A stretch of DNA of 64,000 bases from Pteria penguin (GCA_035048485.1 CM068583.1:68498306-68562305), one strand, 5' to 3'. Positions 1 through 13,737 are shown, numbered from the stretch's first letter. Numbers and translations are program-made. The notes: a model not told the origin generated them from the sequence alone.

Positions 1-3000
1 TGTATTACATATGTATAATCACTATATACCCTCCACAACTTGCCCAAGCCACTTGTATTACATATGTATAATCACTATATACCCTCCACAACTTGCCCAA
101 GCCACTGGTATTACATATGTATAATCACTATATACCCTCCCCAACTTGCCCAAGCCACTTGTATTACATATGTATAATCACTATATACCCTCCCCAACTT
201 GCTCAAGCCACTTGTATTACATATGTATAATCACTATATACTCTCCCCAACTTGCCCAAGCCACTTGTATTACATATGTATAATCACTTTATACCTTCCC
301 CAACTTGCCCAAGCCATTGGTATTACATATGTATAATCACTTTATACCCTCCCCAACTTGCCCAAGCCACTTGTATTACATATGTATAATCACTATATAC
401 TCTCCCCAACTTGCCAAAGCCACTGGTATTACATATGTATAATCACTATATACTCTCCCCAACTTGCCCAAGCCATTGGTATTACATATGTATAATCACT
501 ATATACTCTCCCCAACTTGCCAAAGCCACTGGTATTACATATGTATAATCACTATATACTCTCCCAAACTTGCCTAAGCCACTTGTATTACATATGTATA
601 ATCACTATATACTCTCCCAAACTTGCCCAAGCCACTGGTATTACATATGTATAATCACTATATACCCTCCCCAACTTGCCAAAGCCACTTGTATTACATA
701 TGTATAATCACTATATACCCTCCCCAACTTGCCAAAGCCACTTGTATTACATATGTATAATCACTATATACCCTCCCCAACTTGCCAAAGCCACTTGTAT
801 TACATGTGTATAATCACTATATACCCTCCCCAACTTGCCCAAGCCACTTGTATTACATATGTATAATCACTATATACCCTCCCCAACTTGCTCAAGCCAC
901 TGGTATTACATATGTATAATCACTATATACTCTCCCCAACTTGCCCAAGCCACATGTATTACATATGTATAATCACTATATACTCTCCCCAACTTGCCCA
1001 AGCCACATGTATTACATATGTATAATCACTATATACACTCCCCAACTTGCCCAAAGTCACTGGTATTACATATGTATAATCATTTTATACCCTCCCCAAC
1101 TTGCCCAAGCCACTGGTATTACATATGTATAATCACTTTATACCCTCCCCAACTTGCCCAAGCCACTGGTATTACATACGTATAATCACTATATACCCTC
1201 CCCAACTTGCCCAAGCCACTGGTATTACATATGTATAATCACTATATACCCTCCCAAACTTGCCTAAGCCACTTGTATTACATATGTATAATCACTATAT
1301 ACCCTCCCCAACTTGCTCAAGCCACTGGTATTACATATGTATAATCACTATATACCCTCCCAAACTTGCCAAACCCACTTGTATTACATATGTATAATCC
1401 CTTTATACCCTCCCCAACTTGCCAAAGCCACTTGTATTACATATGTATAATCACTATATACCCTCCCTAACTTGCCCAAGCCACTTGTATTACATATGTA
1501 TAATCACTATATACTCTTCCCAACTTGCCCAAGCCACTGGTATTACATATGTATAATCACTATATATTCTCCCCAACTTGCCAAAGCCACTGGTATTACA
1601 TATGTATAATCACTATATACCCTCCCCAACTTGCCCAAGCCACTTGTATTACATATGTATAATCACTATATACACTCCCCAACTTGCCCAAGCCACTTGT
1701 ATTACATATGTATAATCACTATATATTCTCCCCAACTTGCCAAAGCCACTTGTATTACATATGTATAATCACTATATACCCTCCCCAACTTGCCCAAGCC
1801 ACTTGTATTACATATGTATAATCACTATATACCCTCCCCAACTTGCTCAAGCCATTGGTATTACATATGTATAATCACTATATATTCTCCCCAACTTGCC
1901 AAAGCCACTTGCATTACATATGTATAATCACTTTATACCCTCCCCAACTTGCCCAAGCCACTGGTATTACATACGTATAATCACTATATACTCTCCCAAA
2001 CTTGCCCAAGCCACTGGTATTACATATGTATAATCACTTTATACACTCCCCAACTTGCCCAAGCCATTGGTATTACATATGTATAATCACTTTATACCCT
2101 CCCCAACTTGCCCAAGCCACTTGTATTACATATGTATAATCACTATATACCCTCCCCAACTTGCCCAAGCCACTTGTATTACATATGTATAATCACTTTA
2201 TACCCTCCCCAACTTGCCAAAGCCACTTGTATTACATATGTATAATCACTATATACACTCCCAAACTTGCCCAAGCCACTGGTATTACATATGTATAATC
2301 ACTTTATACACTCCCCAACTTGCCCAAGCCATTGGTATTACATATGTATAATCACTTTATACCCTCCCCAACTTGCCCAAGCCACTTGTATTACATATGT
2401 ATAATCACTTTATACCCTCCCCAACTTGCCCAAGCCACTTGTATTACATATGTATAATCACTATATACACTCCCCAACTTGCCCAAGCCATTGGTATTAC
2501 ATATGTATAATCACTTTATACCCTCCCCAACTTGCCCAAGCCACTTGTATTACATATGTATAATCACTTTATACCCTCCCCAACTTGCCAAACCCACTTG
2601 TATTACATATGTATAATCACTTTATACCCTCCCCAACTTGCCCAAGCCACTGATATTACATATGTATAATCACTTTATACCCTCCCCAACTTGCCCAAAC
2701 CACTTGTATTACATATGTATAATCACTATATACCCTCCCCAACTTGCCCAAGCCACTTGTATTACATATGTATAATCACTATATACCATCCCCAACTTGC
2801 TCAAGCCACTGGTATTACATATGTATAATCACTATATACTCTCCCCAACTTGCCCAAGCCACTTCTATTACATATGTATAATCACTATATACACTCCCCA
2901 ACTTGCCCAAAGTCACTTGTATTACATATGTATAATCATTTTATACCCTCCCCAACTTGCCCAAGCCACTGGTATTACATATGTATAATCACTTTATACC

Positions 3001-5888
3001 CTCCCCAACTTGCCCAAGCCACTGGTATTACATACGTATAATCACTATATACCCTCCCCAACTTGCCCAAGCCACTGGTATTACATATGTATAATCCCTT
3101 TATACCCTCCCAAACTTGCCCAAGCCACTTGTATTACATATGTATAATCACTATATACCCTCCCTAACTTGCCCAAGCCACTGGTATTACATATGTATAA
3201 TCACTATATACTCTTCCCAACTTGCCCAAGCCACTGGTATTACATATGTATAATCACTATATATTCTCCCCAACTTGCCAAAGCCACTGGTATTACATAT
3301 GTATAATCACTATATACCCTCCCCAACTTGCCCAAGCCACTTGTATTACATATGTATAATCACTATATACCCTCCCCAACTTGCTCAAGCCACTGGTATT
3401 ACATATGTATAATCACTATATACTCTCCCCAACTTGCCCAAGCCACTTGTATTACATATGTATAATCACTTTATACCCTCCCCAACTTGCCCAAGCCACT
3501 TGTATTACATATGTATAATCACTTTATACCCTCCCCAACTTGCCCAAGCCACTTGTATTACATATGTATAATCATTTTATACCCTCCCCAACTTGCCCGA
3601 GCCACTTGTATTACATATGTATAATCACTATATACCCTCCCCAACTTGCCAAAGCCACTTGTATTACATATGTATAATCACTATATACCCTCCCCAACTT
3701 GCCAAAGCCACTTGTATTACATATGTATAATCACTATATACCCTCCCCAACTTGCTCAAGCCACTTGTATTACATATGTATAATCACTATATACCCTCCC
3801 CAACTTGCCAAAGCCACTTGTATTACATATGTATAATCACTATATACCCTCCCCAACTTGCTCAAGCCACTTGTATTACATATGTATAATCACTATATAC
3901 ACTCCCCAACTTGCTCAAGCCACTTGTATTACATATGTATAATCACTATATACCCTCCCCAACTTGCCAAAGCCACTTGTATTACATATGTATAATCACT
4001 ATATACCCTCCCCAACTTGCTCAAGCCACTTGTATTACATATGTATAATCACTATATACACTCCCCAACTTGCTCAAGCCACTGGTATTACATATGTATA
4101 ATCACTATATACTCTCCCCAACTTGCCAAAGCCACTTGTATTACATATGTATAATCACTATATACCCTCCCCAACTTGCCCAAGCCACTTGTATTACATA
4201 TGTATAATCACTTTATACCCTCCCCAACTTGCCCAAGCCACTGGTATTACATATGTATAATCACTATATACTCTCCCCAACTTGCTCAAGCCACTTGTAT
4301 TACATATGTATAATCACTATATATTCTCCCCAACTTGCCCAAGCCATTGGTATTACATATGTATAATCACTTTATACCCTCCCCAACTTGCCCAAGCCAC
4401 TTGTATTACATATGTATAATCACTATATATTCTCCCCAACTTGCCAAAGCCACTGGTATTACATATGTATAATCACTATATACTCTCCCCAACTTGCTCA
4501 AGCAACTGGTATTACATATTTATAATCACTATATACTCTCCCCAACTTGCCAAAGCCACTTGTATTACATATGTATAATCACTATATACCCTCCCCAACT
4601 TGCCCAAGCCACTTGTATTACATATGTATAATCACTATCTACTCTCCCCAACTTGCTCAAGCCACTGGTATTACATATGTATAATCACTATATACTCTCC
4701 CCAACTTGCCCAAGCCACATGTATTACATATGTATAATCACTATATACCCTCTCCAACTTGCTCAAGCCACTTGTATTACATATGTATAATCACTATATA
4801 CCCTCCCCAACTTGCTCAAGCCACTGGTATTACATATGTATAATCACTATATATTCTCCCCAACTTGCCCAAGCCACTTGTATTACATATGTATAATCAC
4901 TATATACCCTCCCCAACTTGCCAAAGCCACTTGTATTACATATGTATAATCACTATATACCCTCCCCAACTTGCCAAAGCCACTTGTATTACATATGTAT
5001 AATCACTTTATACCCTCCCCAACTTGCCCAAGCCACTTGTATTACATATGTATAATCACTATATACTCTCCCCAACTTGCCAAAGCCACTTGTATTACAT
5101 ATGTATAATCACTATATACCCTCCCCAACTTGCTCAAGCCACTGGTATTACATATGTATAATCACTATATATTCTCCCCAACTTGCCCGAGCCACTTGTA
5201 TTACATATGTATAATTACTATATACTCTCCCCAACTTGCCAAAGCCACTGGTATTACATATGTATAATCACTATATACCCTCCCCAACTTGCCAAAGCCA
5301 CTTGTATTACATATGTATAATCACTATATACCCTCCCCAACTTGCTCAAGCCACTTGTATTACATATGTATAATCACTATATACTCTCCCCAACTTGCCA
5401 AAGCCACTGGTATTACATATGTATAATCACTATATACCCTCCCCAACTTGCCCAAGGCATTGGTATTACATATGTATAATCACTATATACCTTCCCCAAC
5501 TTGCCCAAGCCACTTGTATTACATATGTATAATCACTATATACCCTCCCCAACTTGCCAAAGCCACTTGTATTACATATGTATAATCACTATATACCCTC
5601 CCCAACTTGCCAAAGCCACTGGTATTACATACGTATAATCACTATATACACTCGCCAACTTGCCCAAGCCACTGGTATTACTTATGTATTATCACTATAT
5701 TCCCTCCCCAACTTGCCCAAGCCACTGGTATTACATATGTATAATCACTATATACTCTCCCCAACTTGCTCAAGCCACTTGTATTACATATGTATAATCA
5801 CTATATACTCTCCCCAACTTGCTCAAGCCACTGGTATTACATATGTATAATCACTATATACTCTCCCCAACTTGCTCAAGCCACTTGT
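1..5888. repeat. 53-bp satellite array, about 111 units, open at left edge
   Basis: The array is a head-to-tail repeat of a 53-bp unit containing TTACATATGTATAATCACTA and a CTCCCCAACTTGCC segment. Units differ at a few recurrent sites: the bases before CAAGCC, ACTT versus ACTG, CACTATATA versus CACTTTATA, and CCCTCCCC versus tctc, attc and acac forms. Rare variants recur in the same order about 1.86 kb apart, showing a higher-order duplication. Frames without stops across three units are a by-product of the repeat and not genes. It probably lies in the terminal intron or 3' region of the ATPase gene. Confidence 0.97.
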
Positions 5889-6346
5889 ACTATATTTTTC
5901 ATTATCTTCTTTGACTAGAGTTGATTTACAAAACCAGAAGTCTCTGACAAGAGGGGTTAACTTTAGAACTACAAAGAAACAGTGGGATTTACTTTTAGGT
6001 GGTGATGAGGGAGAGAATGAGGGCTTGAGAGAAAATTGATTATTCCTGAATATTCTGGTACCTGAAAGGAGGATTTCAACTTTGGCAGCCATCCTGGATT
6101 TAACCATTTACTTTTAATACAATCATGAGTGCAGGTGAAAATCCACTAAGATTTACAAGATGCCTCCATTGTGACATTTTCAGAAAATCTTGGCTTTGTG
6201 CTTCCCTCTCTCATATAAACCTTAAATGTTCCTATTCAAAAGCCTGGCTTACAATACATACAATGAAATTGATCTGCATATTCAGACTTCATATCCCAAT
6301 ATTAGGTATCATAAAATGAAAATATGTTCATATATACAGAAAAAGA
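5889..6346. other. Unique intronic sequence
   Basis: Non-repetitive AT-rich sequence between the satellite and the first large hairpin-ended element. I see no exon, RNA or element signature in it. Confidence 0.6.
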
Positions 6347-8923
6347 AACAAGAGGCCCAAGTGGGCCTATATCGCTCACCTGAGTACTTAGATTATCAGT
6401 CATGCATGAAGGAAGAATTCATTTATTTTTGCATTAATGTGACTAAGTCAACACAGATGTTGAAAATATGTCAAATTTTATTTCAGACTAGAATAAAAAA
6501 CAACACTTTTTTGCACATCCATTCTGGTGATTTTGATATTAAGCATTGTCTCTGCAAGAAGTCATTCAGGGCAACAAGTTAGTCATTTTCTTTAGGTGGG
6601 GCCTTTTGTTGACTGATTTCAAGTCTGGGTCATGAACAACAATTGTTTCAAATATTGTCCACATCTAACTTAAAATTGCCTAATTTCATATGTTGAGTGT
6701 TGAGAAACATCTAAAAACTTATTTAGATGTGTAAAGAAATGAAAAAAAAATTTTGACCACAGCTGGATTTGAACCGCTACTCTCCATATTTCAATTACCA
6801 AGTGGTATATGTACTATTGTGAGAACTGCTTTTTAGACATGGTGGCATTATCTGTTAACCAATTTGGATGAAATTTACCATATTGATAGAGGACTTTTAG
6901 TACTTCATGTATTCCATGTTTCATTAAAATCTTTCATGTGGTATAACAGCAGAAGTGAAAAATGTGATTGAATCGTTCCTATACACCCTCATTTGGAAGT
7001 CTTAAAAAATTCATAGAAAATCCAAAAATTGAGATATTGACAAAATTCTTTCAAAGTAACAATCCTTACCATAATTATGATCACAATAGTCCATAAGAAA
7101 TCATCATTATCAATTAACTAGGAAATATGACACTTTTTTCTGCATTGAATCACCAAGTCCAAAGAAATGTCGAAAAAAATTCTAAAATTTGATTTTGGAA
7201 GGTAACCAAAATGACAATACATCTTCACTCATCCCTCTAGATCATTTCTATGCATTCTGTTTGTCTCTGTATACAGCCGTATGAAAAAGAATATTGTTAA
7301 ACGAGGGAACTCTTTTGTGACCTACTCTTGACTATGGTGGCGCCACCTGTAAAGAGGTCTGGACGAAAACAACAGAATTTGAAGAGGATCAAAAGTGACT
7401 TATTTCTACCAAGATTTATTAAAATCCTTCAAACAGTTTTGTAGAAAAAGTTGACAATGTGAAAAATGGCCAAAACCCCCCCCCCCCCCCCCCCCCCCTT
7501 TTTTATTTGAAGTCTTAAACGTAAAATTCCTAATTTCATATGTTGAGTGTTGAGGAACATCTAAAAACTTATTTAGATGTGTAAAAAAAAACAAAAAAAT
7601 GTTTTGACCACAGCTGGATTTGAACCGCTACTCTCCATATTTCAATTACCAAGTGGTATATGTACCATTGTGAGACCTACTTTTAGACATGGTGGCATTA
7701 TCTGTTAACCAATTTGGATGATCCGCACAAAAAACAAAACCTTTGAAAAGGACTATGAGTACTTGCATCCTACCCAGTTTTATCACAATCCTTCAAGTTG
7801 TTCTGTAGATCAAGTTGAAGATATGAAAAATTGTCCCCCCCCCCCCCCCCCCCTTTTCTTGGAAGTCTTAAAAAATTCATAAAAAATTCAAAAATCGAGA
7901 TATTGAAAAAATTCCTTCGCACCAGCATTCCTTACCATAGAAATGATTAAATGAAACCAAATGAATGCATCAATGTTTACTAAAAGAAAATAATAACTCT
8001 TTAATGCATTAAAATAACGAAGTCCAAAATAAAAATGAAAAAAACGTCAAAAATTTGATTTCGGAATGGAACCAAAAATATCAACACTTCTTCCCATATG
8101 CCTCTAAATCATTCCTACGCAGTCGGTTTGTCGCTGTATGCACCCGATCAGAATAAGAAGTTTGTCAAAGGAGGGTACCCTCTGTGACCTACTTTTGTCT
8201 GTGGTGGTGCCACCTGTTCATGGATCCTGACAAAGATGACCACATTTGTCGGGGACCTTGAGTATTTGATGCAAGCCAAGTTTCATTGAATTCCAGCAAG
8301 TGGTTCCGAAGAAAAAGTTCAAACTGTGAAATGTTTACACCAATTATCCCACCCCCCTTTTTCTTGAAAGTCTTAAAAAATTCATAAAAAATCCAAAACA
8401 TAAAATATTGAAAAATTTTCTTCGCAGTAGTATTTCTTACCATCAAAATGATCAAATTAAACCAAATTAATGCATCAGTGTTTACTAAAAGAAAAAAATA
8501 CCTCTTTTCTGCATTAAAACTACCAAGTACAAAAAAACGTCAAAAATTTGATTTCAGAACGGAACCAAAAATAACAACACTTCTTCACACATCCCTCTAG
8601 ATCATTCCTATGCATTCGGTTTGTCTCTGTATGCCCCCGGTCTGAAGAAGAAGTTTGTCAAAGGAGGGTACCCTCTTTGACCTACTTTTGCCTGTGGTGG
8701 CGCCACCTATTGATGAATCCGGACAAAAAACAACAACACTTGTAGGGGACCATGAGTACTACATGCTTATCAAGTTTCATCAAATTCTGTTCAGTGGTTC
8801 TGGAGAAGAAGTCGAAAATGTGAAAAGTTAACGACGGACGACGGACGACGGACGACAGACGACGGACGGACGACGATTGATCACAATAGCTCATTTGAGC
8901 CTTTGGCTCAGGTGAGCTAAAAA
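6347..8923 (+). mobile_element. Hairpin-ended repeat family H1, copy 1
   Basis: It starts AACAAG then AGGCCCAAGTGGGCCT, a perfect hairpin, followed by TATATCGCTCACCTGAG. It ends with a GACGGAC-rich tract and a long imperfect hairpin whose arms are AGCTCATTTGAGCC and GGCTCAGGTGAGCT, then AAAA. The interior has repeated blocks of roughly 0.8 kb, two tRNA-like stretches with box B (6,765-6,775 and 7,616-7,626, reverse strand) and poly-C runs. No transposase is encoded, so it is non-autonomous. The orientation given is arbitrary. It shares most of its length with the copy at 21,372-24,567. Confidence 0.8.
7476..7498. repeat. Poly-C tract (23 C)
   Basis: A homopolymer C run inside H1 copy 1. A second run of about 19 C is at 7,835-7,853, and shorter ones sit at the corresponding place in H1 copy 2 (about 22,505). 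Length is likely to be unreliable in assemblies. Confidence 0.9.
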
Positions 8924-8989
8924 TGTATTTGTAAAAACTATACACCAAGGAGGAACAAAATTCTTGCTGATGACATTTTTCTAAATGTA

Positions 8990-10135
8990 GTTCTATGTTG
9001 AAGGTCAAGGTCACAAGATCATAGATTATGATATAAATGGCAAAGTTTCACCACAAAAAAACCACATGTGAAATATGTAAGTGCTACCACCTATAGTTGA
9101 AACATTATGGCTATGATAATCATCTGTCAAAATGTAGGTCAAACATGAAGGTCATGGTCACAAGATCATAAATTATGGTCTGAATACAAAGATCTCGCCC
9201 AGGGAACGCACTTGTGATATATAAATGCCTTATCTTCTGTTGTCCAAGGTTAATGTTTAAGCTGGTGTGGATCCATGGATGAGGTGCTTGGCTTGTGAAC
9301 CTGAGGTCTTGGGTTCAGATCCCGTCATGAGTACACCAGTGTCCTATCTTTTGGATCAGATAGTAAAAACTGAGGTTCATGTTGTGGTAGGTGTGGCACA
9401 AACCCTCACTATTTGGGTTTTAATGGAAAGGTCTTACCTAAAAAAACACCCCTGTAAAATATCACAGCCCTATCTCCTTGGGTTCAAAAGTGAAGGGTAA
9501 TAATAAAAAACTTTTTTAGAATTTGGTCAAATGTCGATCAAATGTGAAGATCAAGGTCATAAGATAATAAATTATACTACAATTGGAAAGGTCCAACCTA
9601 AAAAAATGCAAAACAAAACATATATATATACAGCTATGGCTGGTATGGTTGATTAGGTATGTCCTGCTAAAATTGTCCACAAATAAACAGGACAAAAACC
9701 ACATGGACCACACATGTTAAATATCAATGTCTTACCTCTTATTACTCAAAAGTAATGGCCAATGTTTAAGGATTTTTTGTAATTAGATTAAATTTATGGT
9801 CGAACTTGATGGTAAAGTTCACAAGGTCATACAGGAATACTATTAATGTAAAGGTCTCATGACAAGGAACACATGTGAAACATGAGAGTATTAGGTCCAA
9901 TCGTTTAAAATTTATGGCCAGGGATTCTAATGTTTTAAATTTAAATGTCAGTAAATTGTAAAGGTCAAATTCACAAGGGAAAGACCTTGTCACAAGGGAT
10001 ACACATGTGGAATATGAAAGCACTGAAAGGTATGACTGAAAGTTATGTCTGGCACAGGACAAAGACCTGAAAAAACAATGACCCGAAAAGACATGAAATC
10101 CTATCTGTCTGTACAAAAACACAAAATTCAATTTC
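8990..10135. repeat. Degenerate AGGTCA-rich repeat remnants
   Basis: Decayed units with phrases such as AAGGTCAAGGTCACAAG, GGTCAAACATGAAGGTCA and CACATGTGAAATAT repeated roughly every 120-150 bp. It is interrupted by a SINE at 9,262-9,430. No coding capacity. Confidence 0.65.
9262..9430 (+). mobile_element. tRNA-headed SINE, partial copy
   Basis: The tRNA-like head has box B GGTTCAGATCC and is followed by the family body phrase (gtcctatcttttggatcagatag), which corresponds to the intact copy at 61,217-61,485. The 3' half is missing. Confidence 0.75.
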
Positions 10136-10443
10136 TTTTTAACCTGAGCATGACAAAATTATAAAAGTAACCTCCATGTATGGAAAAATATGTCGAAGCA
10201 GTCAATCTTAATGTACAGAGGATTAAATTTAATCATAATAGAAAGACCTGAGGATCAAAATCGGAAAAAGAAATGACCTGAAAAGATTTAAAACCATATT
10301 TTATTACTATAAAAACAAGAAATAAATTCATTGCTTGCCTAAATGTGATAAAGATATCCAAGGAAGAAGAAAGAGGAGTTACTGGCTCAGTTATGTGGCA
10401 GAAGTCACCATGGAGCTATACAATACATGGATATAAATAATAT

Positions 10444-10560
10444 ACTAGCACATATAACACATTACAAAAATATTTGATTGTAGTGCAATTATGATACCAA
10501 CTTAGGACGGTCATTTAATTTGACAAAAGTCAAACAAATGGTGTGGTTAAATGGTGTTTT
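10444..10560 (+). repeat. Fragment of the 54-56 kb inverted-pair repeat family
   Basis: It contains ATTACAAAAATAT, a box like ATGATACCAACTTAGGACGG and then GTGTGGTTAAATGGT. These match the right arm at about 55,590-55,680 in the same orientation with moderate divergence. Confidence 0.6.
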
Positions 10561-10984
10561 TAAATGCATTAGGAATGCCAATGCATTTAAAAATATACAC
10601 ATTTAATCAGTTATTTTGGTGCTGGAAGTGGGAGGGGGTATTTTTGCTCAGTAGTAAAAGCTGAGTTCAAAGACCTAAAATTGGTCATAGAGAGAAGTAA
10701 TAAGTCTACCAAAACTTGATTAAGCTGCCATATGTGATTGTTCTACATAACATTGAATTTTGTGTAAACTACATTTAACAAATTCTATTAATAAAAATAA
10801 TAAGAAGTAGTGAAAGCCCACATTTCAAAGATCTTTCAAAATCTTCCAATATTTAGAAGATATATATATATATATATTAAAAAACCTAATAAAAACACAT
10901 AGTTTAGACCATCATACAGTAAATAACAGTAAAATTATGTTATAAAATCAACCAGAAGTCTCTGTCGAGACTGAAGCTCTACTG

Positions 10985-11335
10985 GTTTCCTCTTATTATC
11001 TTTTAAAAGGGTGGGGCAGCAGCGGGGGAATGTGCCCCTCTTTCAAATCAAGGGGTGGGGGGGGTGGGGGTATGTTCCGCCCCCTTTAATCTTTAAGATT
11101 TTTTATCAACAAGTAGTTAGAATATCAGTTAAAGTGTGGAAACAAAGCAGTAAAACGCTAGTTTTTCTTCTGGTAGCAAAAGGGGCATGTGCCCCATCCC
11201 CTCTTTTTTCAAAACAGGGGATGGAATGAAGTATTTTTGTAACACTCCCCCCCCCCCCCTTTTCGATATTTTCCAATGTCGGTTCAAGTGTAAAAACAAA
11301 GTATGCAAACACTAGTTTTTCTTCCGACTAGCTTA
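10985..11335. repeat. Two diverged copies of a roughly 170-bp GC-rich unit
   Basis: Two units each run from a GGGGCA/GTGCCCC-rich stretch to CACTAGTTTTTCTTC or its variant. G runs at 11,052-11,070 and a C run near 11,245 stand out from the AT-rich surroundings. No coding evidence. Confidence 0.6.
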
Positions 11336-11339
11336 ATTT

Positions 11340-11542
11340 TTTTTGCTAGCCATATATACATTTATATATAAATCATTATCCCATTTTTTTTTCATTGCCC
11401 GTCAATGCTTTAGAGAAATGACTTCATACTATTTCAAGAGGAGTTTACGGCACTGTTATATGTTTGATAATGTCTTTTGTCTGTTTTCTTTTTTGCCAAT
11501 ATCTGGTTGTAAAAGTGTCGTAAAAATTTTTATCACATGGTG

Positions 11543-11580
<38 letters not shown>

Positions 11581-11985
11581 CCATCATAAAGTTCATGAGT
11601 CAGAGGAAATTCTGGAGATTACTTGACATAGTATAATAAACGCACTGTAGGCTAATGTGTTTATTTTATTTACAAATATACACAATTTATCTTTTTGGTG
11701 GTTTTATTCACACTGTTCCATTCTTATCTAGTGCTTATTTCTTTTCTAGGACTATGATCTTTTCTCAATAATTTATTCAAAATGGCCGCTGTTATATAAA
11801 CATTAGAAGACAACTCGCCCAAAATCAATTCTGACTAGCATACAAACACTGCGATCTTAAGTCAACCATACAGGAAATAATTAAGAGAGGAAATTGAAGA
11901 TAGTTGAAAGATAAAAATACATACATGAAATACAAATGTTGAGGTGTTGCACATATGTCTACAAAGCTATAACCCCCCTTTCAAA
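11340..11985. other. Intronic sequence with (AT)n microsatellite
   Basis: AT-rich sequence with an (AT)n run at about 11,544-11,577; another lies at 10,860-10,878. Nothing else recognisable. Confidence 0.6.
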
Positions 11986-11989
11986 TTAC

Positions 11990-12993
11990 AGTACACTGTA
12001 GTGAAATAACAATTGGGGTCATTTCTGTATGGGTAACTCACACCCTTTGAGGGGCACCAGGGGTCCAGACTAGACCAAAAATTGCACATGCACAACTAGA
12101 CCACCCAAACAAGAAGAAACCACAAAGAGGTCTCTGGGATTTATACCCTCAGGGAAAAAGAAGGCACAGAATCTTGGGACCACACCCCTTTGTGGGGGTC
12201 CAAAGTGGTCCAGACTGGACCAAAATTGCACATGTACAACTAGACATCCTACCAAACAGGATTAGACTATAATTTAGTCTGTGGGACATATATTGTTAGA
12301 GAAGAAGAGGGAACAACATCTTGGGACCACACCCCTTTTGTGGGACCCAGGGGGTCCGAGCTGGACCAAAATTGCACATGTACCACTAAACCACATACCA
12401 AACAAGATGAGAATGTTATTGGGTCCCGGGAACATATACCTTTATAGTAGAAGACATAACACAATTTTGGGACCACACCCTTTGTTGGACCCCAAGGGGT
12501 CCGAACTGGACCAAAATTGCACATGCACAACTAGACCGCCTACCCAGCAAGATCAGACCCTAATTAGCTCTCTGAAACATATACCTTCAGAGAAGAAGAG
12601 GGAACAAAATTTTGGGACCACGCCCCTTTGTTAGGACCCAAAGTGGTCCGGACCGGACCAAAATGGCACATGCATAACTACACCATCTACTTTACAAGAT
12701 GAGACAATAATTAAGTCTCTGAGGCAAATACGTTTAGAGAAGAAGATGGAACAAGATTTTGGAACCACGCCCCTTTGTGGGACCTCAGGGGGTCCGAACT
12801 GGACCAAAATTGCACATGCACAACTAGACCACCAATCGAACAAGATGAAACCATAATTAAGTCTCTGGGACATATGCCTTCAGAGAAGAAGAGGGAACAA
12901 ATAAATTGTTTTCGGACGGACGGACGGACGGCCGGACAACGGACGAAGGACCATCGCATGAGCTCGACTGGCCGAGACCAGTAGAGCTAAAAA
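11990..12993 (+). mobile_element. Hairpin-ended repeat family H5 with about 145-bp tandem units
   Basis: Six to seven units of about 145 bp share AAATTGCACATGCACAACTA and GGGACCACACCCCTTTG. They are followed by a GGACGGACGG tract and a terminal hairpin whose arms are AGCTCGACTGG and CCAGTAGAGCT, then AAAA. The 5' limit is approximate. No transposase is present. Confidence 0.7.
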
Positions 12994-13671
12994 TGAAGAA
13001 AACTATCTGCAAAAAGTTGACTGGAATTCATTTTTCAGGTCATTGTACTCCATACAAATTTCAGGCCATTATATGAATGACCTCCCAATACCCCCAAAAT
13101 AGATAAAATCATATTTCGATTTAGTATTTTCATAAATTTAGATTTTTTTTTCACAAAGTATTTATATCTCAATGTTAAAGAGCATGATATGCATCCCAAA
13201 TGACGATTACTACATTTTCTGGTCTTTTCATTCAGGTCACTGTTCTTTCAGATCTCTGTCCTGTACCGATATGTCTAATGTTGATGTTGTCTACAGACAG
13301 ACATATAGGTCAAATACAATATACCCCTGATCTATTTAGCTGGAAACTTTTAAAATATGATTGTCCTAAGTTCTCAAAGATTATATATATATGTATATGT
13401 ATATATATATGTATATACATATACATGTTTGAAAAGTTAATAACTATATGGAACTATATGAATGTTTGAACCCATAAAATCACTTTACACATTAAAACAT
13501 GAGATGTGAACAATGTACCTCTGCATAAATATGTAAAAGGACAAATGATATATGCTTAAATTATTTCATAATAAATTCATCAAAATGTTCCTGTGTCTAC
13601 ATTATTTGTACAAAGATTATACTGCATAAAACACCTCAAACATTCAGCACTTATATGGAGTCACATGATAC
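12994..13671. other. Intronic sequence with a decayed H7 remnant and (TATATG)n
   Basis: Around 13,230-13,345 is a remnant with an acagacagaca tract and CAATATACCCCTGATCTA, resembling the H7 family 3' end. A TATATG/TATACA microsatellite follows at 13,381-13,428. Nothing else supported. Confidence 0.5.
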
Positions 13672-13737
13672 CTTGAAGTTCGCTGTTAGAACACAGATTG
13701 TGTAGATGATAGAACCAAACAGGAAATTGCCAATCAT
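13672..13737 (-). CDS. P4-ATPase exon 26, membrane segment 8 (residues 966-987), last visible exon
   Basis: This 66-bp exon encodes a hydrophobic stretch ending CVLTANFK, matching segment 8. The donor GTATCA is weak but in frame. I found no further coding exon between here and position 1, so the remaining C-terminal exons are expected to the left of the window, past an intron of more than 13.6 kb. Confidence 0.87.

Noticed and set aside
1..5888. Regular spaced repeats resembling a CRISPR array
   Set aside because: The 53-bp units are contiguous with no unique spacers, and the genome is eukaryotic. It is a satellite.
8880..8923. Helitron 3' end (hairpin plus CTRR)
   Set aside because: The hairpin runs right into GAGCTAAAA, with none of the usual gap before CTRR and no 5' TC end. 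The Helentron-type comparison fits better but is unproven.
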